Below, one piece after another: positions 23,871 through 35,968 of a stretch of DNA of 64,000 nt (position 1 is the first letter of the stretch; each line of letters starts with the position of its first letter). Position numbers and translations under genes: made by a program. Below the pieces are notes generated by a model. The model had not been told where the DNA came from. It was given only the letters and a program-made list of their open reading frames with translations, and made no database searches. The stretch is taken from positions 1 to 64,000 of the forward strand of contig QANZ01039282.1 of the NCBI GenBank assembly GCA_003254925.1. Reading direction: 5' to 3'. Source of the stretch: Chamaecrista fasciculata. Lineage: Eukaryota > Streptophyta > Magnoliopsida > Fabales > Fabaceae.

Positions 23871-24725
23871 TATACACTTGTTGACAAATAATTTTCTACA
23901 TTGTAGTTGTAGGGTAGGGCCCAAGGAGTCGGGGCCCACCAGAAGAGTGGACGTTGGGCCCAGCTGCCTTCATAGCAGGCCCATTGGGTCCCACATTGAA
24001 GGCCCATCTGATCTACATTATGTAGTCTGTATATGACTATCTGTAGTGGTCTGCTCAAAAATGAATTAAAATGATATGAATAAATAATAATATTAAAAGA
24101 TTATTTGGAGAGGTGTCGCTTTCGTATTGTGAATAGTCGGTTGGTAGGGCCCACGCGTGTGTTTTTACAAACATTTTTTAATATTACTAAATAATTATTT
24201 AATTTTGAACCAACTCCAGAGTATATATATAATAACATATCAAAAACCTTAAAACCATAATATATGTCATGCAAAAGAAAATTCAAAGACAATACTTGTC
24301 TCCTCTCTCTTGATTTATTTATTTGCACTTTTTTCAGTACAAATTAAATATTTACGATTGCAATCCCTTACTTTGAATGTCACGTTTCCTGTTCAGATCA
24401 GATATCACCTGCTTCAAACGACGTCGTCCTATGGCTTTATTCATTCCTAAAGCTAGCTGAAAGCACTCAAAGCAGTGGCAGATTGTGAATGTGGTTAATT
24501 TTTAGAATTAATGAAATAATTTAAGGAAAATTGGAATAACTAAGAACTAAAAGGGTTATATATAATTATATATTATGTAGATCTAGAGGAACTATCGTTA
24601 TAAGTATGATTAGCAAATAATATAAATTAATTAAATCTGATCGTGTACACCACGCAGTGTGTGTGGACTGTGGACTGAAAAGGGGAAATTAACAAAGTAA
24701 AGATAGACAGAATAAGTTAGAAATA
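23871..24725. other. Intergenic DNA, no gene seen
   Basis: A GC-richer patch at 23915-24010 gives short frames on both strands but no recognised product. Confidence 0.45.
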
Positions 24726-24862
24726 GGGCCAAATTGCATTTTGGTCCCTTATCATGGGTTAAGTTGTAATCCAAAATTTTATCTTTTTTTTTTTCTTGCA
24801 ATTTTGGTCTTATTAAATTTTCAAAAGTTTCACTATTTGGTCCCAAACCCATTTTAGGGTCC
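24726..24862. repeat. Partial GGTCCC-type foldback (one arm)
   Basis: It starts GGGCCAAATTGCATTTTGG and carries two further 'tttggtc' units, like the left arms at 5143 and 25691. The mirrored arm is missing. Confidence 0.5.
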
Positions 24863-24959
24863 AAGTTGATTTTATTTGCAAACGATCTTAATAGGGTTGA
24901 AAAGGACCGAACTAGTCAAAAGTAACTCATAACTTCGAATTTATCACATTTAGATTTAA

Positions 24960-25390
24960 GGGTAAATTACACTTTGGTACCCCGTGGTTTGACCCTATTT
25001 CACTTTGGTACCCTGTGGTATGAAACCTGACACTTTGGTATCCTGTGGTATTCTCTATTAACACTTTGGTACCATTTGGAGTTATTTTGTAATTTTAACC
25101 ATAATAAATTTTGCAAAAATTACATATTGACCCCAATTTTTTTTTAAAAAATTACAAACAGGTCCCTGGATACATATTATCTAGGGACTAAAATGAAAAC
25201 TTTAAAAAAAAATTTGGGGTCAATATGTAATTTTTGCAAAATTGGTTATAGTTAAAATTACAAAATAACCCCAAAGGGTACCAAAGTGTTAATGGAGAAT
25301 GCCACAAGGTACCAAAGTGTCAGGTTTCAAACCACATGGTACCAAAGTGAAATAGGGTCAAACCACAAGGTACCAAAGTATAATTTACCC
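24960..25390. mobile_element. GGTACC-type foldback element with a 9-bp TSD
   Basis: 431 bp. Arms with 'cactttggtaccctgtgg' units fold on each other, with ends GGGTAAATTAC and its near-complement. The exact 9-mer TAGATTTAA flanks both sides (24951-24959 and 25391-25399). The loop contains a 'ggtccctggatacatatta' phrase also present in the fragment at 1415. Confidence 0.88.
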
Positions 25391-25690
25391 TAGATTTAAA
25401 AAGAAAAAGATATAACCAATTTTATTCGTTCGATTGTCAAACAAGTAACCTAGTTTCATAATTCAATTTGATCTTATTTGTTGACGATTCCAAATAAATA
25501 TTGAAATTACTCGTAAAAAATAACAAGAAATTTTAAACTCGTTACGTTTAAATTTGAAACGAAAGATATATATACTATAATCATATTCGATCAACGTTAT
25601 TGAAACCACAAAATAAAACTTCTAATAAACTTATAATACAACAATAAAAGAAAAAAAAAAGTTCAACCTATACTTTTGATAAAAAAATTA

Positions 25691-26061
25691 GGCTAATGTG
25701 TAATTTTGGTCCCAAAACTTTTTTTGTTGTAATTTTGGTCTCATAAGGCAAAGGTCTCAATTTGGTTCTGTAACTTTTTTGTTACAATTTTGGTCTCATA
25801 ACTTCTGAAAACGTCCCACCGTTGGTCCCAAGCTAATTTCCATCCATTTTTTGTCATTAAAGATTATCTTACATATTGAGTTGAATGATGACGTGACAAA
25901 TATGAGTGAAATGGATTTAACGGCAAATAATTGATGGAAATCAGCTTGGAACCAACGGTGAGACGTTTTCAAATGTTATGAGACCAAAATTATAACAAAA
26001 AAAGTTATAGAACCAAATTGAGACATTTGCCAAATTTGTGAGACCAAAAGTGCACTTTGGC
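25691..26061. repeat. GGTCCC-type foldback element
   Basis: Left-arm units 'attttggtc(t/c)cataa' are mirrored by 'atgagaccaaaat' at the right. Ends are GGCTAATGTG and the complement-like CACTTTGGC. Flanks are A-rich, so the target duplication cannot be judged. Confidence 0.65.
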
Positions 26062-26289
26062 AAAAAAAAAAAAAAAACAATTACTTTTAATTGGTAGGAA
26101 AAAGGTTATAGAAGATGGATGGATGTTGTAAGCTATAAGAGTCAGTGAGTCACCACCAAAGAAAACAAAAAAGTATCCTCCATCAATTGCCTATCATCAT
26201 CATCATCATCATCATTCTACATCATATATATTAATTATATATAATAATAATATTTTTAATTAGTAATTTTGTCCTTTATTAAAGAACGC

Positions 26290-28310
26290 CCATTGGTCCA
26301 GCCCTCACAGTTTGATCTTTGATATTTGTTCTCTCTCGCTTTCTCCCATCATTCATTCATCCATCCTTCCTCGTCTCCATCAGTTGCTGGTGGGTGTTAT
26401 TGCTAGCTATCTACCTATACACACATTCACATCTCTCTCTCTCTCTCTCTCTCAAACATAAGGAGAGAGAAACTATCCAAATAAGGTATTGTCTTTGTTT
26501 TTTCTTTTAGGGTTCTCACTCACTCGCATCACATATTGTGAATGTGTGATCTGATCACATTAAAGAAACTATCATACTTCCTAATTCCTTGTGCGATTCA
26601 GCTCTTGCTTGCTTCCTATTTAACCCTATTTCTTCTCCATTTTTGCACTCTTGATCTTCAACCTTTCTCTTTTTATATATTCTCGGGATCTGATCTCTCT
26701 CTATCTCTATCTCTCTCATGTTACTCACTCAATTTTAATTCTCTACACACAAAGCTAGAGAGAGCAAACATAAGATGAATTTGGTATAGAAGGATTGAGC
26801 TCTATTCCCGAGGACGATCACTCATCAATCATCATATATACTTTCCACTACTTTCTTGCATGTGTGCTTCCCTTAATTGTGTCATCCTACTTTTTGTTTT
26901 TGCTTTTGTTTTAATTTGTCTGTTTATGTTGGATTATTCCACCCAGTTATTACAATTACAAAGGTCGTTGATTCTCGCTTGTCTATACCATATATACATA
27001 TTTCCCATGATTTAATTAGTCTTTCACAAGAGATTGGTTTCATCGATCAGATCAGATCTGTGTGCAACAATTGTCGTTTTTACATTCTTGGGACAGCAAT
27101 TTAATTATCAAGGTCGATCGATCGTCCATCTTTTGCTTTTGTTTTGTCTCCCTCTAGTGACCATAATTTATTTAGTTTTGTATTTCTATATATTAATTTT
27201 GCATCATTTGGGTTTCTTCTTGTGTGATTGATTATTCAACTTCTCTATACTATTAATAATTTTACAAAAATTATTGCTTCTGGGTAATCTGATTAGTGAT
27301 TTTAGTTTGTTGAGTCAAACGCATGGAAGTTAGAGACAACTAAAAGACAAGAGAGAGCCCTAGTCAAACGCATGGAATATCTTTGACATGACTTTAATCT
27401 GTGTTTAAGTCATATATAGTTTAATTTATATCTCATCATCAACACCAACCTCCAAATCATTCTTGCTTTCACTTTTCCCCACATCTTGTTTGGTTTTCGC
27501 ACCCAACAAGATTAATAAAATTCAATAGAGCCATAATAACCATATTTATTATTGTTCCTCGATCAGCATATTATATATACTTAGTTACATATTTTTCTTA
27601 TATGTCTGAATTCTGAAAATTTAGTGTTTGATGCCATTCTAGTCTACACCATCACTACTGCTAATAATATAGTATCGATCACAGCATAATGTTTTAAGAA
27701 GTTGTAGCATACATGTATACTCCCTCCTCTCTATGGTAGTGAAATTTTTACCTCATGGAAAAAAGAGATTAGTTGTTTTACAATTAAAACTTTCATATAT
27801 ACATTTCTTTTATATGCATGCATAGATCGATGTAAGTCTTATTTCTACTTGCTTATTAATTATTTTATTAGATTGTTTTCATGTTGCTGTTTCCTATATA
27901 GTTAATCTCGACCCTTAATTAGGGTTTTTTTTTTATTACTTTTCGTTACTTCCATTCTTTTTATTTCTTTTGTACCCTTTGTATCTATTACGTTCATTAA
28001 CTGCAGTTCATATAAGACGGAAAATATTTTATCAAACGTCGTATATATAAATGTGAACAAGAGATAAAAATGAATTAAGCATTACGTATTTAAAACAATA
28101 AGGTGGGAATAATGTAGCAATGCCATGTTAACGAATATCAAATATTATTCAATATAAAAAACTAATTAATTTGATCAATAGAAAACAAATTAAAGCCAAA
28201 TTAGACTTCATGTATATATGTTGAATTACTGTTAAGCAATAAATGTGTTGAATTTTTCTTTTCTTCTTTCAAATGTAAATCAGGTAGTAGCTTCTAGGTA
28301 GGTAGTGGAG
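26290..28310 (+). promoter_or_regulatory. Promoter and probable intron-split 5' leader of the VND gene
   Basis: Long CT tracts (26432-26453 and 26695-26718) look like a plant 5' UTR. A pyrimidine-rich stretch ending in TCAG at 28280-28283 would serve as the acceptor of a leader intron, leaving 28284-28310 next to the start codon. The donor could not be fixed. Several short upstream ATG frames occur. Transcript data would be needed to define the leader. Confidence 0.4.
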
Positions 28311-30157
28311 ATGGATACAATTTCACATGTTCCTCCAGGGTTTCGGTTCCATCCTACAGATGAAGAACTTGTTGATTACTACCTTAGAAAAAAGGTAGCT
28401 CTGCCTCTCAAAAGGATTGATCCTGATATCATTAAAGACGTGGATCTCTACAAAATTGAGCCTTGGGATCTTCAAGGTATGTATACGCATATATATATAT
28501 ATACATTAGTTAATTACTTAACCAAACCCTTAAATGGAGCACCGATCCGCGGAGGATTTATCATTGGCCTTTCGGGGTAGGGGATACCTTGGAAAACCAA
28601 AAAAATTAATTACTTGACATATATATATATATGTGTGTGTTAATTATATTGTACGTTTTGGTTAATATATACGTACACACATGTACAGAGCTATGCAAAA
28701 TAGGATCGGGAAGTGAAGAACAAAATGAATGGTATTTCTTTAGCCATAAAGATAAAAAGTACCCAACAGGAACACGCACAAATAGAGCTACAAAAGCAGG
28801 ATTCTGGAAGGCCACAGGAAGAGACAAAGCAATATATACAAAGCATTGCCTAATTGGAATGCGAAAGACTCTTGTGTTTTACAAAGGAAGAGCCCCTAAT
28901 GGACAAAAGTCTGACTGGATCATGCATGAGTATCGCCTTGAAACCAATGAAAATGCTACTCCTCAGGTAACACACACATATATATATATAATTAACTAAT
29001 TCCCTTCTTATTGATTAATTGATTCTAATTCCTTCTTCTTCTTCACATGTTTTGTATGACCATAAATTATATCTCATCTATCTATAGTAGTATAGGAAAT
29101 GATATTTAGGGAATTGATAGATAATTACCAAGCTATTAAACCAACCATTTACTTATTATTATTGATTAATTATTCAAATTTTAGCTTTGTTGTGAGTACC
29201 GGCCGGCCATTGTGATATCAATAATAAAAATGTTTAATTAATATTTGAGTAAATATATAATTTAGTCTTTAAAAATATACATAGCTGACAATTCATGATG
29301 GAATCAACCCTAACAACTATTTTTTAAGAATTTTCAGAAATAAAAGGATTAAAGTATAATTGGTTTCACAGTTTTAAAAAATTAAAGTGTATAAACTAGA
29401 GTTTCAAGGATTAAATTGTTAACTTGTGCTTTTCTCAATGACCGATTTGTGTGTTTCATGTGAGACTTGAGAAATAGTTGAGATTAATACGGATATGTTA
29501 AAAAAATCAATTAATAACGTAGTTGTATGTGTGCAGGAAGAAGGGTGGGTGGTGTGTAGAGTGTTCAAGAAACGAATGAGCACAATGCGAAAAATGGGAG
29601 AATATGAATCACCATGTTGGTATGAAGACCAATCATCCTTCATGCAAGACCTTGAATCCCCAAGACGCAATAATAATAATCCTTATTATGCATGCAAGCA
29701 AGAGCTGGAATTGCAATACAACAACATCCATGAAGCTTTCCTCCAACTTCCACAGCTTGAAAGCCCTAAATTTGCACATCATCAACAACAATCATCACCA
29801 TCACCCAATAATATTTACACCACCAATATTATTAATAATGCCTATGATCATCATCATCACTCTCACTCCAACAACACTAATGTTAATGGCTTTTGCACCA
29901 ACATGCACTCCCAAATTTATGGCAACATTATTATCAATGATCATCAATCAGCTGGAGTAGTGGATGATCAAGTCACTGATTGGCGAGTTCTTGACAAATT
30001 TGTTGCTTCTCAGCTCAGTCAAGAGGATCAACATGCTACTAATAAGCAAGCTGCTAATTATAATTCCAACATGCCTTTGGAGCACCAATATGCCTCTACA
30101 CCCACCACTACCACTACTACTACTACTACTACATGCCACATTGACACGTGGAAGTGA
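28311..30157 (+). CDS. VND4/5: NAC transcription factor, VND (vascular-related NAC-domain) clade
   Basis: Nuclear DNA-binding regulator; VND proteins switch on xylem vessel differentiation and secondary wall genes. Exons 28311-28476, 28689-28966 and 29537-30157 give 354 residues. The start chosen is the ATG directly before [14 protein letters not shown]; the GTG two codons upstream is not used. The NAC domain (about 7-161) shows [19 protein letters not shown], the [16 protein letters not shown] block and [13 protein letters not shown]-clade marks follow: WYEDQSSFM after the domain and [15 protein letters not shown] towards the C terminus. The tail is Asn/His-rich and ends with ten threonines (338-347) from a CAC/ACT repeat, then CHIDTWK. 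VND4/VND5 is preferred over VND1-3 or 6 because of these motifs and the neighbours; that choice is inference. Confidence 0.93.
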
Positions 30158-31496
30158 TCCATGAGATGAGAAATTCTTAGGTACATACATATATACACAT
30201 CATGCACTTTAATTTTGCACAGCCTAATAGTGCAAAAATGAGCCAATAATTAATAACAATTCATTAAAGTGAGTGTACTTGTCCATAGATCATGAGTTGA
30301 TCTCACCACTTGAATACTCATTTTAAAGAGTTTTTATGTATTGGTTCTTGATATATATATATTGGATCATCACCTAGCCATATATATATAATAAGTGTAT
30401 CAAAGAATTTTCTCAAGTAATTAGATGATGCATGCATACTAATTAATCATAGGGAAATGCAATTTAATGTTTGCAAAAGGAGATTTTTTGTACATAGTAT
30501 ATATGTATTACAGTTGGACCTCTGGTGGACAATGTATCCAAAACTACTAGGCGATGAGATGCTGTACCACATATTATTATGTGCCTATATATAGATATAT
30601 AGGTTATATAGAGCTAATAATAAATTAGTACTGCTTCAACAAGGAGATTTGTATACGGCCCACTAGTATTGGTGCCTTGGTGGATATATATAGTTTTGTG
30701 AATTATATATGATGTTAAATGTTATTTTTCATTATTATATTCTTGCTCTATCTTCATATATTAATTTCCAACTTTTGTTTTTTGTGTAGTTAGCACAATT
30801 TCTACCTGAAAATGAAATATCTAATGGAGTTTCCATTTATATATATTCCGGAGTATAAGAACCCATTCTTAGGACTTCTAAATACACTGAAATTAAAATG
30901 TGAATGTGTATAGTAGTTTGTAGGTCCACAGTTCAATCATTAATGGTTATTTTTTTTCTACCTCAGCTTGACTGATGACTCTATGCCAGTTTCAAAATGT
31001 TGGTAAAAATTCTTTGAAGTGTACGATTTCCATATAGCATATATATTCTTCAATAATACATATATTGGTCACTCAAATTAATTAATTAATTAATTGCGAA
31101 ACACATCCAAATACACGATTTCAATATTTATGTTTCAATTTCTTGTCCTTGCGTGCTAGGACTTTACATTTTGACAAAAATTAAAATATATTTTTTAGTA
31201 TTTATTACCAATTAAATTATATTCTTCAATAAAAATATTATAAAGAATAATTTAAACTCAGCATTATAATTTGTTTTTAATCATCATAATGAAGAATCTA
31301 ATTAATAGTAAATACTTCTAAAACTTTATCAAAGGCTTGGCAGTTAAGCTATATTTTATAAAATTTAAGAGCAAATAAATTTGCATGGATATGGTGAAAC
31401 TCGTCACAATTTTGTCGTGCTAAATACAAGGACTTAAAACTTAAAAGGGTGAAGTTTATGACATTAGTGAAACCGACCATTATGCTTTATTTAATC
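30158..31496. other. VND 3' flank and intergenic DNA
   Basis: The first few hundred bases are the likely 3' UTR. No other gene was seen. Confidence 0.45.
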
Positions 31497-31776
31497 TGAT
31501 GGCAACGATAGGGACAGGATATAAGATGTCCAACCTCAACAATTAACTTTTTTGAGATGTGGTTCTCTTAAGAATTTATATTTGTATCAAGTGATGCTTT
31601 CATTGAGAGACGACCGACGGAGAAAGATTGTGGACTTCAGCTTTCGAAGGGGTATATAATGATACGAGTTTCACATTGAGTAGTTAGCTGAAGATAAGAC
31701 AACGTATAAGATCTTGGGCTCTCTAACTCTAAGAGCTAACTTTTAGGGTGTGTTTCTCCAAATGGCTTATATATCA
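31497..31776 (+). mobile_element. Second TRIM family, complete but diverged
   Basis: The right LTR (31660-31776) begins TGATACGAGTTTCACATTG and ends ATATCA. A diverged left LTR ends GTATCA at 31589. The 70-bp interior runs to a purine-rich AAGGGG tract before the right LTR. The same LTR is present at 35386-35506. The left boundary at 31497 is approximate. Confidence 0.65.
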
Positions 31777-33025
31777 CATACATATCCATGCACTTTCACT
31801 GTTTTTTTAATTCTTTTCCAATGGGACGTGATGACAATTTAAAGTCAATATAACAAATCGTGCGAAATCATCAAATTAAAGCTTTATGATTGCTTCAAGA
31901 TGACATCCTTCTTCACCTAGCTAGTGATGAATTGTTACTAACTATTCTAATTGTTTATTTGGCAAATAGTAATTAGTTTACTACTTTAGCTTGAAAGAGT
32001 ATGTAGTTCAGGGATCACAAGTCATGCCCAATTATGAAACAAATTAAACAGCACAATTAACAAATTAAAGGGATCGGAACTGAGCTATGAGATCAATTTA
32101 ATTGGTGAATGTTCCATATTTTAATTTTTTAGTCTCTACTTTTTCTAAACCCTGAAAAAGAAAACAAATTAAACAAAAGAAACTTCCTAGTCTTTTGTGC
32201 CTAGATTTCCTTAGAAAAACTTGAGTAGGTAACTAGGTATACATATATTATAAAATTGAAGCAATGCAACAGTAATCGAAAAATTATAGTTATACTTAAT
32301 TTGAAGTCCTAGAATGTGAAGAATAAACGATTATATATATGTATATATACACAAGTTGAAGTCTTTCGATCTTTGCATTTATATTTTATTCCCTGGGGAA
32401 GAAGAGGCCAATTGAGGATATGCTATGCAAGCTAGGCCAGTTAATCTATGTATATTAAACTCTAATTAATAATGTTGTCAAGTCTCAATGCATACCTTTG
32501 TTTGTGTGAAGAAAGATAGATATTCTGCTTGAAACAATATAGCTATCTTCCCACAGAGTGTGTACTTGGTAAAACCACTTGCAGATTCCAGTGAAGAAGC
32601 AGTTTTAAAAGCTGCTTCATTAATGAACGAGTTTTTTTTTTCCAAGTTGCAATCGAGAGCAGTATATATATATTTCTCTCAATTCTCTCTGATGAAGAAG
32701 CCGTACGTACGTGCGTGTGACACCAAGTGAAATGTGTTTTTCTACAATTAATTCATTGGTAATTGTATTATATTGTATATATATATAGATGGAGGTAGCT
32801 AGGAAGATAATATATATTGTGCATGTGATGGTGTGGAGTTGAAGAAATTGGAGTGTGAGACAAAATGAATCAATATTGCTTTTAAGCAATATTCTCACAC
32901 TTTCACATGTACGACACAATGATTAAGCGTGCACTTCTCCCATCCGCTTATATATGATGCATGTTTCAACTCTTTGTCCTCTGAGATCAGCATGCTTGCG
33001 GCCACAAATATATATATATATATAT
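31777..33025. other. AT-rich intergenic DNA, no gene seen
   Basis: Only short frames built on TA-rich sequence occur. No bounded repeat was recognised. Confidence 0.45.
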
Positions 33026-33213
33026 AGATTTATCTAACATGTACTCTTATGGCACATTTTAAGATTTTTTCTTATTGGTTAGTAGAGTATCTTATATCTT
33101 GAAATCTACGAAAATTCATTTAAAAGATAATTTTTAATGTTTGAAAACTCACTTAACCAATCAAAAGAAACCTTAACATGTGCCCTCAGGGCACATGTTA
33201 GAAGGACCCTATA
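33026..33213. mobile_element. Small MITE, copy 2
   Basis: Same inverted-repeat element as 19994-20178, including the inner phrase 'cttgaaatctacgaaaattc' and the right end GGGCACATGTTAGAAGGACC. The left terminus is more diverged. Confidence 0.75.
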
Positions 33214-33349
33214 TGTATATATAAAGTATCCATCCTTAAATTGATTACTTGAAATAGGTAAAGAAAGAACTTATCAAATTTAATTTGTAATTTCAATTTA
33301 ATCGCATTGAGGTTTGAAACTAAAAAAATATGATCATATTTAATAGTTA

Positions 33350-33463
33350 GGGACCAATAGTGAAAACTTTGAGAAACATAAAGGATCAAAACAAAAAAAA
33401 ATTAGGGACCAAATTAAAGTGGAACTTTGGATAAACATTAGGGACCAAAATAGGTTTTTGACC
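33350..33463. repeat. Partial GGTCCC-type foldback (right arm only)
   Basis: Units 'agggaccaaa' and the end 'ggaccaaaataggtttttgacc' match right arms of the foldback family. The left arm is not recognisable. Confidence 0.5.
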
Positions 33464-33469
33464 ATATAT

Positions 33470-34390
33470 ATATATACATAACTATAGCTAGCTAGTTTGA
33501 ATATTCATGTTAACATATTTATATATGGAAATATGTTGGTCCTCAAAACCCAAACACAGGCAGGGCATGCGCGTTGACGCATATGCATGCGGGTGCAAAA
33601 CATGACTGAATAAGTGGGGACTGTTGTTTTGTTGACTAATTTGATAACATTATGAAATGGCTTTTACCATGTGAAATTGTCATTAATTGATTAATTAAAT
33701 CCAACATATATCATCATTGTTCATTAACCTGCTGCTTAGTTTCCCAAATTCCCAACCTCCACACTTCCTGGATACACTGCTCCTTTATCTTTTTTAATCA
33801 CAATCAGAAAAAAGCACTTTTTCTCCTCATCTACATTTATATATATATGCTTAAGGCATATAATACATAATCATTTCCATGTATGCTTGGTCTATTATTC
33901 CATTTTCTTTTTTTTCCTTTTTTATCATGACATGTACTCCAATTGAGGGCATAAAATGGAGCAACATAGAGCAACAATCACCATTTATCTTCTTTCCTTT
34001 CCATAGTATATGTGTGTGTGTATATATATCGTACGTACATATATATAGTATACATATATAAGTAATCTTCTTTCCTCTCGTTGTCGTTGGGATCGTCTGC
34101 CTGAGTTCAGATCATATCCCTTTTCTCATCCTTAATTTCCCCAAAAAATGATTGGCAGTGGAAGATAAAACAAATGGGAAATACGTAGATATATATGTAC
34201 GTATGTACATGATCATTAGGTGTGTTGTACATAATGTTTGGAAATTATGATAGAGAAATAAAACTTTGGAAAAGCACCATAAAGTGGTTGGTAATATTTC
34301 AGGCGTAAGATCATCGATCATACATATGGTGGTACAATTAAAGTCCAAACTATATATTGATCATTAGGTGTGTCACGCCAACAGGACACA
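33470..34390. other. Intergenic DNA, no gene seen
   Basis: CT/TTTC-rich and TA-rich simple sequence. No supported frame. Confidence 0.45.
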
Positions 34391-34394
34391 CATA

Positions 34395-34879
34395 GGGTCC
34401 GTTTCGTACCATTTAGGGTAAGTAAAGGAAAGGGTTTTATAAGGAAAAAATTGTGAGGGAAAGAAAAAGTAGTTGAGGGAATATAAAGTAGGTAAAGATT
34501 GAAAGTGTTTGGTATAAAAAGGTATAGGAGGGAAAGTAAAATAGATATAGAAAAAAAATGACAAAAATGCCCTTCCCACAACCACCACAAGATCGTCGTC
34601 CACGGTGGTACACGGTGGCCGGCGCCGCCGTCGCCACCGCCGGCCACCGTCAGGGGAAGAAGATGGGATGAGAGTGAGAGGGGCAAATTAGGAATTCTAC
34701 CATAATTCCCTAGGTAGACTTGGATTACATCAGAAATCTGAAGTAAAGAAAAATGACCAATATAAATGCCTTTACATTGTAATCTACTTTACATAGCTCA
34801 AATTGTCATACCAAACACTTGAAAGTATTAGAATCTGTGTCTTTACTTTACATACCTCCCTTTTCCCTCCAAACGGACC
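34395..34879. mobile_element. MITE with a GC-rich core, copy 1
   Basis: The element runs from GGGTCCGTTT to the complementary AAACGGACC, about 485 bp. The arms are AT-rich, but the core (about 34595-34650) is strikingly GC-rich with CCGCCGTCGCCACCGCC-like sequence. A second copy in the opposite orientation lies at 54990-55500. Possible 3-bp flank ATA on both sides. Frames across the core are by-products of the repeat. Confidence 0.7.
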
Positions 34880-35385
34880 ATAATGTCTGCATTACAGCCG
34901 TAGAGGAGACAACATATTCTCTGTTTATGATTGATGCCTCAATTCTTTTTGGTCAGTTTGTGGATTCCTATATATTGAACACACACACAAAGAAAAAAAA
35001 GAAGCATAATAAAAGTGTAATTCCAAGAAACTCCTCCACAGTTAAAAACAAAAAATGAGAAGTAAAGACAAAGCAACTTCATTGATTGATATATCTCCTT
35101 TGTAGGTGGCTGCAAGAAGGCATATATAGGTCCTCCACCACTACATTAATGTACACTGAGCTTGCCTTCTAAGTCCTTTCTTATCATCACAAATAGGTAC
35201 AGAAAGTCTAACCATTAGACTCTAATGTAATCAATTTTGATGAAAGCTCAACACTTTATCAGTTTCGACTTTCGAGTAAGGGAGAGAATAAATAGTAAAC
35301 ATATTATAAAGTGAAAAGGGCTATCAATGGACCAGTGTCGATAGAGTGGGCCGCCGTGGACGTCGGCTTTCGAAGGGGTATGTAA

Positions 35386-35506
35386 TGATACGAGTCCCAC
35401 ATCGGGTAATTAGCTGATAGTAAAGCACTATATAAGGCCTTGGGCTCTCCAACTTCAACAGCTAGCTTTTGAAGTGTGGTTCTCCTAAGGGCTTATACTC
35501 GTATCA
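35386..35506 (+). mobile_element. LTR of the second TRIM family
   Basis: This 121-bp unit begins TGATACGAGTCCCACATCG and ends ACTCGTATCA, so its tips are also a 9-bp inverted repeat. It is preceded by the same GCTTTCGAAGGGGTAT polypurine-type sequence that precedes the right LTR at 31660. The left half of the element is missing. Confidence 0.7.
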
Positions 35507-35968
35507 TACCTCATGTGTTATTGTATCAATGTAACGTATATTTTCCCTTCAAGAGCATTGAAGTTCATATGGTGTTTTATCTTCCTTTTTGGTTCCACAA
35601 TATCTTTTTCCAGAATAGGTTCAGGGGAAGAATGCAAATTGAAATACAGGGTGTGGCTGAATGCCATCATTGGGGTGAATGAGATTGAAGCATAGTTTAA
35701 GTCCATACAAAATCTAACCTTTATAATCCTACTCGTGAAATTATGTGCAAGAGATTTAACAGAAAAATCCCAAATCTTTGGATGAAAATGCAAGAAATTT
35801 CAACTTAGTCATAAAATAGTTTGGTCTTCAGCTGATTGGGATAACTGATCTTAATATTTTTACAAAAGTGGCTATATTCCCCAAATTTACAAATGCTTCA
35901 TTTGGGATCTCTGATGTATGTACATAATAATGGCTACAGCCGCATAACGTTCAATCATCCAAAAATAA

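Noticed and set aside
28305-28310. GTG start for the VND protein
   Set aside because: The ATG at 28311 directly precedes the family-typical N terminus.
34318-34686. Minus-strand 122-codon frame and neighbours as genes
   Set aside because: They lie across the GC-rich MITE, which recurs at 54990-55500, and have no family motif.
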